A stretch of 64,000 bases of DNA from Rhodanobacteraceae bacterium (GTDB taxonomy: Bacteria; Pseudomonadota; Gammaproteobacteria; Xanthomonadales; Rhodanobacteraceae). Location of the stretch: contig CP126120.1 in NCBI GenBank assembly GCA_030123585.1, forward strand, positions 2,481,001 to 2,545,000, given 5' to 3'. The position numbers and the translations under genes were made by a program. This document shows positions 35,747-44,337 of the stretch, one piece after another. The notes below the pieces were generated by a model. The model made no database searches. It saw nothing but the letters and a program-made list of their open reading frames with translations, and was not told where the DNA came from. How positions within the stretch are numbered: the first letter of the stretch is position 1; every line of letters starts with the position of its first letter.

Positions 35747-35768
35747 GGTTCCCCTCCGGCGCATGGCC

Positions 35769-36539
35769 TTATGGCAATTCGTTGAAGACCAGCCCGGCCA
35801 GCTTGGCCGGGTCGAAGCCTGCGACGGCCTGGTTGACCGCGGCGGCGCTGTCGCGACCGTAGCCAACCACCACCACCACGAAATCGGCGAGGTCGGACAG
35901 GATGCGCGCATCCGGCGCGCCCTTGATCGGCGGGCCGTCCAGGAACAGGTAGCGATCCGGATAGCGGCAGCGCAACGAGTCGATCACGGCGCGCATGCGG
36001 AACGACGAAAGGTATTCCTCCTGCACTTCGGAGGGCCGTCCCGCCGGGATCACCCGCAGGCGCGGTACGCCGGTGTGATGCAGGATCGGTTCGATACCAA
36101 GCGACGGGTCTTCCAGATAGTCGATAAGGCCGCGATGGTCGGGCTCGATGTTGAAGGCCTTGTCCTGGCAGGGGCGGCGCAGGTCGCAGTCGATCAGCAA
36201 TGCGGTCTTGGCAGGGTCGAAGGCAAACGACAGGGCGAGGTTGCGTGCGACGAAGCTGCCGCCGGAGCCTGCGCTCATCGGCACCACCAGCGTGGTGAAG
36301 TTGTCGCCGTCGCTGAGTTCCAGCAGGCGCGTGCGGATTTCGCGGAACGCGTCGGTCATGCCCGACTCGGCGTATTCGCGATGGATCAGGCGCTTGGCTT
36401 CCAGTTGCGCCGGCGCCAGCGACTGGGTCTCGCTCATCAGGGCAATCGAGCGTGCGCCGCTGACCCTGCGCTGCAAGGCATCGAGCGGTGCCGGCTCGTC
36501 GTCCGGTCGATGGGAGAATTCGCGTTCGACGGTGCTCAT
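35769..36539 (-). CDS. BY-kinase/ParA-like protein with a degenerate Walker A motif
   Basis: 256 residues from ATG 36539, overlapping the chain-length gene's stop by ATGA. The layout is that of the cytoplasmic half of bacterial tyrosine kinases: Walker A region SAGSGGSF where the family has G-x-GKS, then the A' motif ALLIDCDLRRP and FLDGPPIKGAPDA. The Walker A Lys is replaced by Gly, and there is no Tyr-rich tail. ATP hydrolysis and autophosphorylation are therefore doubtful; it may be a non-catalytic partner of the chain-length protein. Known loci of this type carry an active kinase at this position. Confidence 0.8.
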   Translation of the reverse strand: MSTVEREFSHRPDDEPAPLDALQRRVSGARSIALMSETQSLAPAQLEAKRLIHREYAESGMTDAFREIRTRLLELSDGDNFTTLVVPMSAGSGGSFVARNLALSFAFDPAKTALLIDCDLRRPCQDKAFNIEPDHRGLIDYLEDPSLGIEPILHHTGVPRLRVIPAGRPSEVQEEYLSSFRMRAVIDSLRCRYPDRYLFLDGPPIKGAPDARILSDLADFVVVVVGYGRDSAAAVNQAVAGFDPAKLAGLVFNELP

Positions 36540-38125
36540 AGGTGTCTCATGACCCGGATAAGGTACAGCCCGAAGTAGGCGATCAGCACCGCAATCACGA
36601 TGCCCATCCATTGCAGGTTGCGTTTGCGGTCGATGGCGTCGTCATGCGGGCTGCGGTAATAAGGCACGGTTGCGAACACCGGCAAGCCGGTCGCCCGCGC
36701 CAGGGTGTCGGCCGAGCGCGTGCGGGGGTCGAAGCGTGCGATCAGGAACAGCAGGGCCAGCGGTACGCCCACGCCGAGCGCAATGCCCGCCGCGGCGAAG
36801 TGCATCAGGCGCAGGCCCACCGGCATCAGCGGCAGGCGCGCGGGATCCTGAATCTTGAAAGACAGGCCGCGTTTGTCCTTGTCGAGGTCCATGGAAATGC
36901 GCGCCTGTTCGCGGCGTTTCAGCAGACTCTGGTATGTATCGCTGACCGTGTTGAAGGTGTTGGTGAGCTTGGTCAACGCATTGGACGATTCAGCGATTTT
37001 CTGGCTGCGGGCCAGCTCGATTTCGAGCTGCTGCTGGCTGGCGGTTTCGGTGGCGCGCGCGGCGGCAAGCTGGCCGCGGATCTGGGCGATCTGGGTCTGC
37101 AGGCTCGAATACACCGGGTTGTAGGTGACCTGGTTGTCGATGGCGGTGCCAATGGATGCGGCCGTCTGCTTCTCGGTCTGCGCCTTGGCGAGCTGTTGCT
37201 GCAAATCCTGGATCTGATGGCGCGTGCGCACCACGTCCGGGTAGTTGTCGGTGTAGGTCAGCAGCAACTGGTTGAGGTGCGCCTGCAGTTGCGCGATCTG
37301 GGCGCGGTACACGTCCTCGCGGGTCTGCACGGTGGAAATCTGCGACTGGCCGCTCAGCGAGCCGCCCATCGCGGCAGCCTGCGAGCCGAACTGCGCAGCC
37401 TGCACCTTGGCGTTCTCGATCTGGTTGCGCAAGGCGGAAATGCGCGCATTGGTGTCGGCGATGCTGCCGGGCGACGCTTCCGGATGGCTGGCGATGTATT
37501 GCTGCAGCGCATCGGAAGCCGCGACCAGTTTCTTGTGGTACTCCTCGACCTGGCTGTTCATGAAGTCGTAGGCGTTGGCGCTTTCGGCCTCTTTCGAGGC
37601 GAGGCTCTTGGCGATGAACAGCTGCGCCATGTCGCGCGTCAGGTTGTAGGCGCGCTCGGGGTCGGAGTCGTTGTAGCTGATGAACAACAACAGGTTGTTT
37701 TTCGAGGTGTTGATCTGGGTGTGGCCCTTGATGCGATCGACCAGGCGGTCGCGCTCGATCGGCGACAGCTTGGCCGGATCCCAACCGCCGTCTGTCAGCA
37801 GTTCATTGAGCGAATCCTGGCTGAAGATGATCTCGCGCGCGATGTCGGCGCGATCGGACACTTCGGTGGTCGCCGCGATGCCTTCGGTCAGCGGCTTGAT
37901 GATGTTGTTTTCCTGCACCAGGATCGTGGTTTCCGCCACGAACTTCTTCGGCCAGAGCGCGCCAACCGTCAGGGCGACCAACGCGATCACCGCGAAGATC
38001 ACGGCCAGCACCACGCGGCGCCGGCGAGCTTCCTTCAGCATCGTCTCGGCCAGGGTCGCGACGTTCAAGGGAACGCTTGCCGGCGGCAGTGGCGCGGACG
38101 GGGCTGTGGTCAGTTCGTTGCTCAT
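36536..38125 (-). CDS. Polysaccharide chain-length determinant (Wzz/Wzc-like, no kinase)
   Basis: 529 residues. Transmembrane segments lie near 38-58, 440-465 and 508-525. The N-terminal Wzz domain begins FVAETTILVQENNIIKPL, and a long coiled coil (about 180-420) is rich in Gln/Ala heptads (LQTQIAQIRGQLAAARATE). The C-terminal kinase domain of classical Wzc is absent; the separate BY-kinase-like protein downstream would correspond to it. It sits in the inner membrane and periplasm, setting chain length and contacting the Wza-type exporter. Encoded just downstream of the exporter gene. Confidence 0.88.
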   Translation of the reverse strand: MSNELTTAPSAPLPPASVPLNVATLAETMLKEARRRRVVLAVIFAVIALVALTVGALWPKKFVAETTILVQENNIIKPLTEGIAATTEVSDRADIAREIIFSQDSLNELLTDGGWDPAKLSPIERDRLVDRIKGHTQINTSKNNLLLFISYNDSDPERAYNLTRDMAQLFIAKSLASKEAESANAYDFMNSQVEEYHKKLVAASDALQQYIASHPEASPGSIADTNARISALRNQIENAKVQAAQFGSQAAAMGGSLSGQSQISTVQTREDVYRAQIAQLQAHLNQLLLTYTDNYPDVVRTRHQIQDLQQQLAKAQTEKQTAASIGTAIDNQVTYNPVYSSLQTQIAQIRGQLAAARATETASQQQLEIELARSQKIAESSNALTKLTNTFNTVSDTYQSLLKRREQARISMDLDKDKRGLSFKIQDPARLPLMPVGLRLMHFAAAGIALGVGVPLALLFLIARFDPRTRSADTLARATGLPVFATVPYYRSPHDDAIDRKRNLQWMGIVIAVLIAYFGLYLIRVMRHL

Positions 38126-38146
38126 GGCTCTGCTCTGCGCGCGGGA

Positions 38147-38767
38147 TCAGAAGCTGCGCGTGGGTACCGTGATGACGTCGCCGGGCTGCAAGGGGTAGTT
38201 GGTCGTGAGGTCGCCGGACTGCAGGATCTTGTCCAAACGCACACGATACGCCTTGGTGGTGCCGCCTTCCTTGCGATACAGCACGGTATCGTCGGCGGCC
38301 GCGAACGCATTGACGCCGCCCGCCGCGAGGATCGCGTCCAGCACGGTCATGCCCTGGTGGTAGGGCGCCGAGACCGGGTGCTGCACGGCCCCGGTGACGC
38401 TGACGCGGGTCAAATACTCGTGGCTGCGCAACTGGGTCACGATCACCGCGACCTGCGGATCGCGCACGAACGCCTTCAGCTTGTCCTGGATTTCGGCGGA
38501 GACTTCGGTGGGTGTCAGGCCGCCGGCTTGCACGTCGCCGATCAGCGGCACCGTGATCTTGCCATCGGGGCGCACCGGCACGCTGACGCTCAGTTCCGGG
38601 TTCTGCCACACCGTGACCTGCAGCTGGTCGTCGACGCCGATGTGGTAGTTGGCCACCGCTTCGGGGTGGGCCGTGACCGGCGGGGCTTCGTTGGAAGCAG
38701 GCATGGTGGTGCAGGCGGCAAGCAGCAACAGGCACGCCAAGGCGCCGAGACGGAGCAGGGTGTTCAT
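38147..38767 (-). CDS. Polysaccharide export lipoprotein (Wza-like, SLBB)
   Basis: 206 residues, shorter than E. coli Wza. A lipoprotein signal ends in the lipobox LLAAC (Cys near 20). The Poly_export domain follows (YHIGVDDQLQVTVWQNPELS...VRPDGKITVPLIGDV), then one SLBB domain (VTGAVQHPVSAPY...VLDAILAAGG). It would form the periplasmic/outer-membrane exit channel for the polysaccharide. It is the first gene of the export operon, with a near-perfect Clp/CRP-type site 39-58 bases upstream of its start. Confidence 0.9.
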   Translation of the reverse strand: MNTLLRLGALACLLLLAACTTMPASNEAPPVTAHPEAVANYHIGVDDQLQVTVWQNPELSVSVPVRPDGKITVPLIGDVQAGGLTPTEVSAEIQDKLKAFVRDPQVAVIVTQLRSHEYLTRVSVTGAVQHPVSAPYHQGMTVLDAILAAGGVNAFAAADDTVLYRKEGGTTKAYRVRLDKILQSGDLTTNYPLQPGDVITVPTRSF

Positions 38768-38805
38768 CGCTTGTTCCCTTTTGCGAGACGTAGGGGCGTT
38801 ACGAA

Positions 38806-38825
38806 AGTGTGAAACGTATCACACT
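38806..38825. promoter_or_regulatory. Clp/CRP-type binding site upstream of the export operon
   Basis: The 20-base palindrome contains TGTGA-N6-TCACA (38808-38823), the full CRP consensus, and the symmetry extends two bases on each side (AG/CT). It lies 39-58 bases upstream of the Wza-like start. In Xanthomonas the CRP homologue Clp, a c-di-GMP-responsive regulator, controls exopolysaccharide genes; the same is inferred here. Whether it activates or represses depends on the promoter position, which is not mapped. Confidence 0.75.
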
Positions 38826-38869
38826 CCGATATCGAGAAGCTTCAAGCAATTAGTGTGCCAGTCTGCTGC

Positions 38870-39877
38870 TCACACGCCGTAGTAACGCCGATACCATTCG
38901 ACGAAGCGCCGCACGCCTTCTTCGACCGGCGTATCCGGTTTGTAGCCGGTATCCGTCATCAATTCAGTGACCTCGGCGCTGGTGTCGGGCACATCGCCCG
39001 GTTGCAGCGGCAGCAGGTTCTGCCTGGCCTTGCGGCCGAGGCACTGTTCCAGCACCTCGATGTAGTGCGAAAGCTGGACGGGGTGGCTGTTGCCGATGTT
39101 GTAGACGCGGTAAGGCGCGGACGAGGTCGCGGAATTCGGGTGCAGGGGGTCGTAGGCCGGATCGGGGGCGGGCACGCGATCCAGCGTGCGGATCACGCCT
39201 TCGACGATGTCGTCGATGTAGGTGAAGTCGCGGGTGTGGTGGCCGTGGTTGAACACGTCGATCGGCTCGCCGGCGAGGATCTTGCGGGTGAACAGGAACA
39301 GCGCCATGTCCGGCCGCCCCCACGGGCCGTACACGGTGAAGAAACGCAGGCCCGTGGTCGGCAAGCCATACAGGTGGCTGTAGGTGTGCGCCATCAGCTC
39401 GTTGGCTTTCTTGGTGGCGGCGTACAGGCTGACCGGGTGGTCGACCGGGTCCTGCACCGAGAACGGCAGCTTGCGGTTGGCGCCATACACCGAACTGGAC
39501 GACGCGTACACCAGGTGCTCGACCTTGCCGTGCCGGCAGGCTTCCAGGATGTTGATGAAGCCGACCAGGTTCGATTCGACGTAGGCGTAGGGATTTTCGA
39601 TGGAATAACGCACGCCGGCCTGCGCGGCCAGGTTCACCACCCGCTGCGGCCGGAAACCGTGGAAGGCCTTTTCCAGCGCCGGCCGGTCCTCGATGCCGAG
39701 CTTGGCGAACCTGAAATTCGGGTGCGGCGTCAGCCGGTCCAGCCGCGCCTGCTTCAAGGTGACGTCGTAGTAATCGTTGAGGTTGTCCACGCCCAGCACT
39801 TCGTCGCCGCGTGCCAGCAGGCGCAAGGACAGGGCGGATCCGATGAAGCCGGCGGCGCCGGTGACGAGTACTCGCAC
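38870..39877 (-). CDS. NAD-dependent epimerase, UDP-glucuronate 4-epimerase type
   Basis: 335 residues. Rossmann motif [10 protein letters not shown] at the N-terminus; [20 protein letters not shown] is characteristic of UDP-glucuronate 4-epimerases; SSSSVYG and the catalytic YAATKK follow, then [15 protein letters not shown]. It would convert UDP-glucuronate to UDP-galacturonate, a precursor for acidic polysaccharide. It lies just downstream of the UDP-sugar dehydrogenase, with a palindromic repeat between them, consistent with sequential steps. Confidence 0.88.
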   Translation of the reverse strand: MRVLVTGAAGFIGSALSLRLLARGDEVLGVDNLNDYYDVTLKQARLDRLTPHPNFRFAKLGIEDRPALEKAFHGFRPQRVVNLAAQAGVRYSIENPYAYVESNLVGFINILEACRHGKVEHLVYASSSSVYGANRKLPFSVQDPVDHPVSLYAATKKANELMAHTYSHLYGLPTTGLRFFTVYGPWGRPDMALFLFTRKILAGEPIDVFNHGHHTRDFTYIDDIVEGVIRTLDRVPAPDPAYDPLHPNSATSSAPYRVYNIGNSHPVQLSHYIEVLEQCLGRKARQNLLPLQPGDVPDTSAEVTELMTDTGYKPDTPVEEGVRRFVEWYRRYYGV

Positions 39878-39930
39878 GTGATGTTCCTTGCTGTCTTGGG
39901 ACCCGCGATGCGTTCAAATCATGGGAGTAG

Positions 39931-40074
39931 CCCTCTCCCTCCGGGAGAGGGTGCCCCGTCAGGGGCGGGTGAGGGTGCGGACTCGCGAGCGGCTTGACTC
40001 CAGACATCGCCACGACGCGCGAGTCCGGACCCTCATCCGGCGCTCCGCGCCACCTTCTCCCGGAGGGAGAAGGA
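39931..40074. repeat. Palindromic repeat family A, intergenic copy
   Basis: Outer palindromes are CCCTCTCCC-TCC-GGGAGAGGG at the left and CTTCTCCC-GGA-GGGAGAAG at the right. Between them are GGGTGAGGGT-type and ACCCTCATCC-type segments in opposite orientation, so the whole unit is a long imperfect inverted repeat. It fills the gap between the epimerase and dehydrogenase genes. Same family as the copies at 46444, 54641, 55765, 56905 and 58115. Confidence 0.85.
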
Positions 40075-40084
40075 ACGTCAAATG

Positions 40085-41377
40085 CTACAACCGGTCGTCC
40101 ACCGCTTCACGCGGCAGCACATTCTTCACGTCGAACAGCACGCAGACGGGCTTGCCGAGACCGCGCAGCGCCGCCGCGCCCATGTCGGTGAACTGGCGGT
40201 GCGCCACGGCCAGCACGATCGCGTCGTAGGTGCCGGGGCGCAGGTCGGGGTTGAGGTCGATGCCGTACTCGTGCCGCGCTTCGGCGGGATCGACCCACGG
40301 ATCGTAGACGTCGATGTCGGCGTGGCAGGCGCGGAACTCGTCGATGATGTCGGTGACGCGGGTGTTGCGCAGATCCGGGCAGTTTTCTTTGAACGTCAGC
40401 CCCAGCACCAGCACCTTGGCGCCGGCGACATGGATGCGCTTTTCCAGCATCAGCCGGATCACGCGTTCGGCCACGTGCCGGCCCATGCCGTCATTGATGC
40501 GGCGGCCGGACAGGATCACCTCGGGGTGGTAGCCGATCTCCTGGGCCTTGTGGGTGAGGTAATACGGATCGACGCCGATGCAGTGGCCGCCCACCAGGCC
40601 CGGCCGGAACGGCAGGAAGTTCCATTTGGTGCCGGCCGCTTCCAGCACGTCCAGCGTGTCGATGCCCATGCGGTGGAAGATCAGCGCCAGTTCGTTGATC
40701 AGCGCGATGTTCAAGTCGCGTTGGGTGTTCTCGATCACCTTGGCGGCTTCGGCCACCTTGATGCTCGCGGCCTTGTGGGTGCCCGCGCTGACCACCTGGC
40801 GGTACAACGCATCCACGAAATCGGCGGCTCCCGGCGTGGAGCCCGAAGTGACCTTCTTGATCGTATCGAGCCGGTGCTGCTTGTCGCCCGGATTGATGCG
40901 CTCCGGACTGTAGCCCGCGAAGAAATCGACGTTGAACTTCAGGCCCGACTCGCGCTCGATGATCGGCACGCAGACTTCCTCGGTCGCGCCGGGATACACG
41001 GTCGATTCGAAGATCACCACGCCGCCGCGTTCGATGGCTTGGCCCACCGTGCGGCTGGCGGATTCCAGCGGCGTGAGGTCGGGGCGCTTGGCGCGGTCGA
41101 TCGGCGTCGGCACGGTGACGATGAAGACGTTGCAACCCTTGAGGTCCTTGACGTCGTGGCTGAAGCCGAGCTGGGTGGTGCTGCGCAGCTCGTCGGGCGA
41201 GACTTCCAGCGTGTGGTCCCGGTGCTGCTTCAGTTCCTCGATGCGCGCCGCGTTGACGTCGAAGCCCAGCGTGGGCAATTTCCGTCCGAAACCGACCGCC
41301 AGCGGCAGGCCGACGTAGCCGAGGCCGATCACGGCCAGGCGGATGGCTTCGGGGCGCGGCAACGTGGCTGTGGCCAT
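40085..41377 (-). CDS. UDP-sugar 6-dehydrogenase (UDP-glucose / UDP-HexNAc, VipA/WbpO-like)
   Basis: 430 residues. The N-terminal NAD site is [12 protein letters not shown], followed by [13 protein letters not shown]. The catalytic Cys lies in [15 protein letters not shown], and the C-terminal domain has [16 protein letters not shown]. The wording around the active site ([18 protein letters not shown]...) resembles the VipA/TviB/WbpO branch, which oxidises UDP-N-acetylhexosamines to uronates, more than classical UDP-glucose dehydrogenase. The exact substrate is therefore open. It supplies UDP-uronic acid to the epimerase at 38870 and the polysaccharide. Confidence 0.88.
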   Translation of the reverse strand: MATATLPRPEAIRLAVIGLGYVGLPLAVGFGRKLPTLGFDVNAARIEELKQHRDHTLEVSPDELRSTTQLGFSHDVKDLKGCNVFIVTVPTPIDRAKRPDLTPLESASRTVGQAIERGGVVIFESTVYPGATEEVCVPIIERESGLKFNVDFFAGYSPERINPGDKQHRLDTIKKVTSGSTPGAADFVDALYRQVVSAGTHKAASIKVAEAAKVIENTQRDLNIALINELALIFHRMGIDTLDVLEAAGTKWNFLPFRPGLVGGHCIGVDPYYLTHKAQEIGYHPEVILSGRRINDGMGRHVAERVIRLMLEKRIHVAGAKVLVLGLTFKENCPDLRNTRVTDIIDEFRACHADIDVYDPWVDPAEARHEYGIDLNPDLRPGTYDAIVLAVAHRQFTDMGAAALRGLGKPVCVLFDVKNVLPREAVDDRL

Positions 41378-41425
41378 GGAGGTTCCTTGTGTCGGGCGGC
41401 AGCCGGAGGGACTGCCGCAAGCGGG

Positions 41426-42313
41426 CTATGCTGGCATGCGTCGCCTGAATTGCAAAGCAGCGAGGGCGATTCCGATCAGCACGATGCCCACCCATTCAGC
41501 GGAAGTTGGGCGCTCGGACAGCAGTCCCCATGCAAACAACACGCCGGCGACCGGCACCGCGAGGCTGGTGAGTCCGGCCACGTTCGCCGACAGGCGCTGC
41601 ACGATCAGCGCCCACAGCACCCAGCACACGCCGGACGACAGCAGGCCGTTGTAGAGCAGCGCGGCGATGTAGCCGCCGGTCCACGCCACCGCGCGCTCGC
41701 GGGCGGCGAGCGCGAGGATCACGAGGCCGATCGTGCCCACCAGCATCTGCCATGCGGTCAGACTGAGCGGCGTCACCTCGGGGTGTTGCAGGAACAGACG
41801 CTTGGACAGCACCGTTGCGATTGCCCAGGCGAGCCCGGCGAGCAGCGCCAGCACGATGCTGTGCGGCGCGCCCAGCGGTTTCCAGGGCTCGACCACACAA
41901 GTGAAGCCGGCCGCCGCGATCACGATGCAAAGCCAGCGTGCGAGGCCGGGCTTCTCGTGCACCCACCACCACGCCAGCGGCACCACCCAGAACGGCATGC
42001 TATACGCGAGCAGCGCGGTCTTGCCCGCACCGCCCGACACCAGCGCCCATTGCGCCAGCGCCTGGAAGGCGGTGGTCTGGGCGAGTCCGATCGCGATCGT
42101 CGGCAGCCACGGCGTGGGTTTGAGGTTTCGGCGTTGCAGCGCCAGCAACGCGAACAGCACCACGGTGCCGATCACGTAACGCAGTGCACTGAAGGTGAAG
42201 GGCCCGCTGTCGCGCATCGCGAGCTTCATCACCGTCCAGTTGAGGCTCCAGACGATGGAGAGCACGGCAAGGCCGAGCCAGGCGGCGCGTTCGGGGGCGT
42301 GGCGGTTCGGCAT
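41426..42313 (-). CDS. EamA/DMT-family transporter
   Basis: 295 residues from ATG 42313 (MPNRHAPERAAWLGLAVLS); the longer frame to 42445 overlaps the divergent gene's start. It has ten hydrophobic segments arranged as two EamA repeats (WSLNWTVMKLAMR... in the first; LLAGLAWAIATVLSKR opening the second). These inner-membrane carriers export amino acids or other metabolites; the substrate cannot be told. It is separated by 48 bp from the UDP-sugar dehydrogenase and may be transcribed with it by accident of position. Confidence 0.85.
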   Translation of the reverse strand: MPNRHAPERAAWLGLAVLSIVWSLNWTVMKLAMRDSGPFTFSALRYVIGTVVLFALLALQRRNLKPTPWLPTIAIGLAQTTAFQALAQWALVSGGAGKTALLAYSMPFWVVPLAWWWVHEKPGLARWLCIVIAAAGFTCVVEPWKPLGAPHSIVLALLAGLAWAIATVLSKRLFLQHPEVTPLSLTAWQMLVGTIGLVILALAARERAVAWTGGYIAALLYNGLLSSGVCWVLWALIVQRLSANVAGLTSLAVPVAGVLFAWGLLSERPTSAEWVGIVLIGIALAALQFRRRMPA

Positions 42314-42390
42314 CGTGCCGTAAGCATTCGGAAAGGAATGCGCAGGATAGTGTGAAGTCTTGGCTTTCGTGACCTGAGCGAGGTGTATCC

Positions 42391-43434
42391 ATGAAGCGTC
42401 GACTTGTGTGCGCGTTGGTGGTTCTGTCGGGTTGCACGGCGGCATGGGCGGCTCCGGCGGCGACAGGCTGGAAGGTCGTGCAGCGCTATTCGCTGGGTGG
42501 CGAAGGCGGCTGGGATTACCTGGCGCTCGACCAATCCACCCAACATCTTTACGTCAGCCGCTCTGATCGCGTGATCGTGCTGGATGCGCGTGACGGCAAA
42601 CGCGTGGGCGAGATCGATGGATTGTCAGGCGTGCACGGCATCGCGCTCGCGGATGACCTGCATCGAGGCTTCATCAGCAACGGACGCGCAGGCACCGTCA
42701 CCGTGTTCGCCCCGGCCACGCTCGCGGTCAAGCAGACCATCGCGGTCGATGCGAAGAATCCCGATGCGATCCTGTACGACCCGTATTCGCAGCGTGTGTT
42801 CACCTTCAACGGCGGCAGCAACGACGCCAGCGTGATCGACGCGAAGACCGGCAAGCTGCTGGGCCACGTTGCGTTGCCGGGCCGTCCCGAGTTTGCGGTC
42901 AGCGACGGCCAGGGCCACGTGTTCGACAACATCGAAAGCAAAAACGAACTGGTCGAGATCGATCCGCGCGCGATGAAAGTCACCGCGACCTGGCCGCTGA
43001 AGGATTGCGATTCCCCTTCCGGTCTTGCGATCGATGTCGCGCACCATCGACTGTTCTCGGTGTGCCAGAACAAGGTGATGGCGGTGACCGATGCCGCCGA
43101 CGGCAAGGCCATCGCGAGCGTGCCGATCGGCGAAGGCCCGGATGCGGCGCGTTACGACGCCCAGCGCGGACTGGTGTTCAGTTCCAACGGCCGCAGCGGC
43201 ACGCTCACCGTGGTGCGCGAGGTCGGTGCGGATCATTACAACGTGCTGGCGAACGTACCGACCCAGCAGAGTGCGCGCACGATGGCGCTGGACGCAGCCA
43301 GCGGCAGGATCTTCCTGTCCGCGGCGGAATTCGGCGCGCGGCCTGCGCCGACCGCGACCGATCCGCACCCGAGGCCGGCGATCAAACCGGGCAGCTTCAC
43401 GGTCCTGGTGGTGGCGAATACCGCGGCGAAGTGA
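42391..43434 (+). CDS. YncE-like beta-propeller protein, exported
   Basis: 347 residues. An N-terminal signal MKRRLVCALVVLSGCTAAWA includes a possible lipobox Cys at 15. The rest consists of repeated blades of the YVTN/YncE kind (LYVSRSDRVIVLDARDGKRVGEI, VFTFNGGSNDASVIDAKTGKLLG, GTLTVVREV...). Such propellers are periplasmic or surface proteins that bind ligands, often of unknown role. It is divergent from the EamA gene with a 77-bp gap. Function not predictable beyond fold. Confidence 0.82.
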   Translation: MKRRLVCALVVLSGCTAAWAAPAATGWKVVQRYSLGGEGGWDYLALDQSTQHLYVSRSDRVIVLDARDGKRVGEIDGLSGVHGIALADDLHRGFISNGRAGTVTVFAPATLAVKQTIAVDAKNPDAILYDPYSQRVFTFNGGSNDASVIDAKTGKLLGHVALPGRPEFAVSDGQGHVFDNIESKNELVEIDPRAMKVTATWPLKDCDSPSGLAIDVAHHRLFSVCQNKVMAVTDAADGKAIASVPIGEGPDAARYDAQRGLVFSSNGRSGTLTVVREVGADHYNVLANVPTQQSARTMALDAASGRIFLSAAEFGARPAPTATDPHPRPAIKPGSFTVLVVANTAAK

Positions 43435-43455
43435 GCCGCACGCCGCTGCGCCGGG

Positions 43456-44337
43456 CTAACCGCGCGGCCGCGGCTCGCGCCGGCTGATCACCTCGAAACG
43501 CGTGTCGCGCCCGCCGTACAGCGGCAGGGCGTCGGCCGAAAATCCCCACGCGTGCAGGGTGACCACTTCCCAGGTCGCGGGAATGCGGCCGTCGCGGCGG
43601 CGTGATTCGTAGGCATCGAGCATGGCCTTGAAACGCACCTTGCCGGTGAGCCCGCGCGCTCGCTCGCGGTCGGCGTTGGTGGCGCCGAGTCCCTTCAGGT
43701 CTGCCAGCAGGCCGCGCACGTCCGGGTAATCGAGCGTGAGGTGGTCGGCATCCAGCACCGGATCCTTGAGCCCCGCCGCCAGCGCCGCATCGCCGAGATC
43801 GTGCAGGTCCAGGAAACGGCCGACGTGCGCGTGCGTGGCGTCGGCCGCGACCCATGCCGCGCGCAGTTCGGACAAGGTGTCGGGGCCGAAGCTGGACGCG
43901 GCCAGGAAACCGCCCGGCTTCAGCACGCGCGCGAACTCCGCGAACAACGCGCGCGGCGTGTCGCACCACTGCACGCACAGATTGGAATACACCACGTCCA
44001 TGCTGCGGTCGGGAAACGGCAACGCCAGCCCATCCGCGCACACGCGCGCGAACGGCTTCCACCAGCCGGCGTGGCGGCGTGCCGCGCGCAGCATCGGCTG
44101 CGACAGGTCCAACGCAATGACCTCGGCATCGCGCCAGCGTTTTTTCAGCCGCGCGGTGCCGCGGCCGGTGCCGCAGCCGACGTCGAGCACGCGTTGCGGT
44201 TGGCCGTCGTAGTAGTCGAGGCTGTCGAACAGACGCGCTTCCACTTCGCGTTGCAATACGTCGTGCTGCTCGTAGGTGTTCGCCGCGCGCGCGAACGCAC
44301 GACGAACCTGGCGCAGGTCGAGCCGAGCGTCGTTCAT
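43456..44337 (-). CDS. bioC: Malonyl-ACP O-methyltransferase
   Basis: 293 residues from ATG 44337, overlapping the bioH stop by ATGA. The SAM-binding motif is VLDVGCGTGRGTARL near residue 50, with VIALDLSQPML and SNLCVQWCDTPRALF downstream, characteristic of BioC. It methylates malonyl-ACP to let the fatty-acid enzymes build the pimeloyl chain for biotin. It is the last gene of the bioB-bioF/H-bioC run. The following BioH-type esterase removes the methyl group, so the pair is coupled in the pathway. Confidence 0.92.
   Translation of the reverse strand: MNDARLDLRQVRRAFARAANTYEQHDVLQREVEARLFDSLDYYDGQPQRVLDVGCGTGRGTARLKKRWRDAEVIALDLSQPMLRAARRHAGWWKPFARVCADGLALPFPDRSMDVVYSNLCVQWCDTPRALFAEFARVLKPGGFLAASSFGPDTLSELRAAWVAADATHAHVGRFLDLHDLGDAALAAGLKDPVLDADHLTLDYPDVRGLLADLKGLGATNADRERARGLTGKVRFKAMLDAYESRRRDGRIPATWEVVTLHAWGFSADALPLYGGRDTRFEVISRREPRPRG

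Noticed and set aside
27579..38767. Exosortase/PEP-CTERM type system
   Set aside because: Several proteins resemble those of exosortase-associated exopolysaccharide loci, but no exosortase or PEP-CTERM protein was found in the window.
36542..38812. 756-codon forward frame over the Wza/Wzc-like genes
   Set aside because: Antisense to well-supported export genes; low-complexity composition, no ribosome-binding site and no domain.
41395..41418. Hairpin between the EamA and dehydrogenase genes as a terminator
   Set aside because: A 7-base stem (GCGGCAG/CTGCCGC) is present but no T-run follows on either strand.
40082..42355. 757-codon forward frame over the UDP-sugar dehydrogenase and EamA genes
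   Set aside because: Antisense shadow of two recognised genes; no motifs of its own.
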